Shown: positions 62,580-64,000 of the stretch, piece by piece
Position numbering within the stretch: the first letter of the stretch is position 1
How the letters are laid out: every line of letters starts with the position of its first letter
From: Candidatus Aminicenantes bacterium UBA6072
Lineage (GTDB): Bacteria; Acidobacteriota; Aminicenantia; UBA2199
DNA: 64,000 bases
NCBI GenBank assembly: GCA_002436105.1
Contig: DIXU01000010.1
Coordinates: 1 to 64,000 of the forward strand
Direction of reading: 5' to 3'
Position numbers and translations under genes: made by a program
Notes under the pieces: model-generated
Told to the model about the DNA's origin: nothing
The model's database searches: none
What the model saw: only the letters and a program-made list of their open reading frames with translations

Positions 62580-62970
62580 GGTCCGCCAGGGTTGGATGGC
62601 GCTGCGATCGGGATTTTGACCCGAAATACCTGTTTTGCCTGTCGTCGGAATGGTGGATTGGAGGCACGTAACAGGGCAAAATGCGACTTTTTCCGCTTGG
62701 GCCGCGCAAACCCTTTTGCAGCATGAGTTATCGGGATAACATTGTCTTATCGGCTATCTTGAAGTAACTTGCATGTGCAATCGCCGGAGAATGCGAGCGC
62801 ACAACAATCTCGGAAGCCCAATTTGAGGTTTTCCACATCGAGTGTTGATAGATGATTTTTCAGCGTTCGTTTGCATGGGCGTTTCACCGATCTTTTAATC
62901 GATAAGCCGGTCGATATTTTCACATTTCCACAATTTGGGACGTTGCAAGTCGGGCCTTCAGGCTTCCCCT
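62580..62970. other. Gene-free spacer of lower GC with a perfect short palindrome
   Basis: Base composition is clearly more AT-rich than in the flanking genes. It contains GTTATCGGGATAAC (62727-62740, a perfect inverted repeat with a 2-base centre). It does not show the tandem-unit arrays of the other spacers. An 87-codon minus-strand frame (62747-63010) has no family match and overlaps the next gene. It may be a decayed mobile element or regulatory region. Confidence 0.4.
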
Positions 62971-62978
62971 TGGCCGGA

Positions 62979-63902
62979 TCAATCCTCGGGCTCGCCATGC
63001 GGGTCGACATGGACCGATATGGAGAATTGCGGCCCCAGCTCCTCCTTCAGATTCTTTTCCACGGTTTGGGCGACCCGGTGCGCCTCGACGATGTTCAGCC
63101 GTTCCTCCACGACGATATGCAGGGACACCTCGGCGCGGTGGATGTAATCATGAACGGATATGCCATGGCAGGAAAGGACCCCGGGCTGGGCCCGGGCCAG
63201 GGTGTCTATGGCATCGACCATTTTCGGGTCGGGGGCCCTGCCGATCAGCTCATTGATCGAAGCGCGGCTGAGGTCCCAGGCCACCCAGGCGAGCAGGCCG
63301 GTCACGAAGAGGCCGAGCACGCCGTCCAGCCAGAAATATCCCAGGGGACTCACCAGCAGCCCGACCGCCACAAGCAAGGCGGCGATCGCGTCGCTGCGGT
63401 GGTGCCAGGCGTCGGCCACCAGCGTCGAAGAATGGATGCGTTCGCCCAGGTAGGCGCTGAATGAGGCCAGCCATTCCTTGAATCCCGCCGACAGCAGGAG
63501 CAGGATGACGATGGCCAGGTCGAAGCGGACGGGCTGGGGGCGCAGGATGCGCTCCAGGGATCCCCTGCCCATGCCGACGGCCACGGCGAACAGGGTGAAG
63601 GCGATGAGCAGGGTGGCGACATGCTCCAGCCGGCCGTGGCCGTGCGGGTGATCGGAGTCGGCGGGCTTGCTGCCGAAGAAGAAACCGATGAGGACGACAA
63701 TCGATGTCAGCACGTCCGAAAGCGAGTGAAAGGCGTCGGCGACGAGAGCGATGCTGTTGAGGGCCAGGCCGGCGAGCAGCTTGAACACGAACAGGGCGAC
63801 GTTGCCCGAGATGCTGACCCATGCCTCCAGGAAGCCGATGAAGCGTCGGTCGCAGCGTCGTTCCTCGGGGAAGCGGCGCAGCAGCCGTTCATGGATGTTC
63901 AT
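62979..63902 (-). CDS. Cation diffusion facilitator family transporter
   Basis: 307 residues with six membrane helices. Metal-site residues appear in VADAFHSLSDVLTS and VADAWHHRSDAIAA, and the His-rich loop in SDHPHGHGRLEHVA. The C-terminal cytoplasmic domain (HGISVHDYIHRAEVSLHIVV) is present. It exports divalent metal such as Zn, Fe or Mn in exchange for protons. AAGGAGG precedes the ATG, which overlaps a possible upstream stop codon. Confidence 0.94.
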   Translation of the reverse strand: MNIHERLLRRFPEERRCDRRFIGFLEAWVSISGNVALFVFKLLAGLALNSIALVADAFHSLSDVLTSIVVLIGFFFGSKPADSDHPHGHGRLEHVATLLIAFTLFAVAVGMGRGSLERILRPQPVRFDLAIVILLLLSAGFKEWLASFSAYLGERIHSSTLVADAWHHRSDAIAALLVAVGLLVSPLGYFWLDGVLGLFVTGLLAWVAWDLSRASINELIGRAPDPKMVDAIDTLARAQPGVLSCHGISVHDYIHRAEVSLHIVVEERLNIVEAHRVAQTVEKNLKEELGPQFSISVHVDPHGEPED

Positions 63903-64000
63903 CCGGCCTCCTTCTTCGCTGGATCGGCGGCTGGAAGAACCGCGGGTGATCGCCCGGTTGCTCGCGAAGAGCCCTGCCGCAAGTCGGGATGCGCCTGCCG
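63899..64000 (-). CDS. Possible 3' end of an upstream gene (partial)
   Basis: A frame open from the window edge ends in KKEAG and a TGA that overlaps the ATG of the transporter (ATGA). The overlap is the only support; two other frames are also open over this short stretch. Confidence 0.3.
   Translation of the reverse strand, partial: RQAHPDLRQGSSRATGRSPAVLPAADPAKKEAG

Noticed and set aside
62747..63010. 87-codon minus-strand frame, possible transposase remnant or small gene
   Set aside because: Overlaps the end of the cation transporter gene, has no recognisable domain, and has no promoter or ribosome site.

Overview
The window is GC-rich bacterial DNA with long protein genes, many predicted secreted or outer-membrane proteins, and families typical of Acidobacteria-like lineages: TPR-sulfatases, GWxTD proteins, acidobacterial VWFA-related proteins, an Oar-like TonB receptor and a Bat cluster. 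The best guess from gene content alone is Candidatus Aminicenantes or a related acidobacterial lineage; no rRNA, tRNA or marker gene here proves it. The cell should be Gram-negative (outer-membrane barrels, OmpA, lipoproteins). I saw no tRNA, rRNA, CRISPR array or intact insertion sequence.

Layout. 0-9.3 kb: the 3' end of a TonB-dependent receptor with a terminator, two tandem sulfatase-like/TPR membrane proteins, and a convergent third one. 9.3-13.3 kb: a minus-strand operon of two GWxTD proteins, a secreted TPR protein and the lipoprotein sulfatase-TPR. 13.6-16.6 kb: three tandem paralogues of a secreted VWFA-like protein, each with its own promoter. 16.8-22 kb: a minus-strand operon for a small exported protein, a sensor kinase, a sigma-54 response regulator and a pseudouridine synthase. 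22-26 kb: acetate kinase, a membrane phosphodiesterase-like protein and a PilZ protein. 26-32 kb: two large VWFA-related paralogues. 32-37 kb: a Bat cluster (VWA, TPR, BatD, BatE) translationally linked to hemW. 37-44 kb: homoserine dehydrogenase with a DUF1684 protein, a lipoprotein, an S9 peptidase, mtgA and a DUF5808 protein. 44-48 kb: galE and a metallopeptidase/propeller/barrel protein. 48-55.7 kb: a plus-strand operon for a cyclic-2,3-diphosphoglycerate-synthetase-like P-loop protein, carbamate kinase, a 745-residue unknown, nnrD/E, tsaE and a histidine phosphatase. 56-64 kb: dodecin, DUF4846, a hybrid histidine kinase, an OmpA protein, an AI-2E-type permease, pyrF and a cation diffusion facilitator.

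The most unusual signal is between the genes. Nearly every larger intergenic space holds a long imperfect palindrome whose two arms are runs of degenerate short (about 6-10 bp) tandem units. There are several unit types, some are nested in one spacer, and some elements have near-identical copies tens of kilobases away, usually inverted. Some provide the stop codon or last codons of a gene. I know of no named family with this build.

A second signal is promoter placement. Several genes (the two plus-strand sulfatases, the first large VWFA protein, hom, galE, and nearly the phosphodiesterase) have a good -10 hexamer ending 5-6 nt before the start codon and no Shine-Dalgarno, which predicts leaderless mRNAs.
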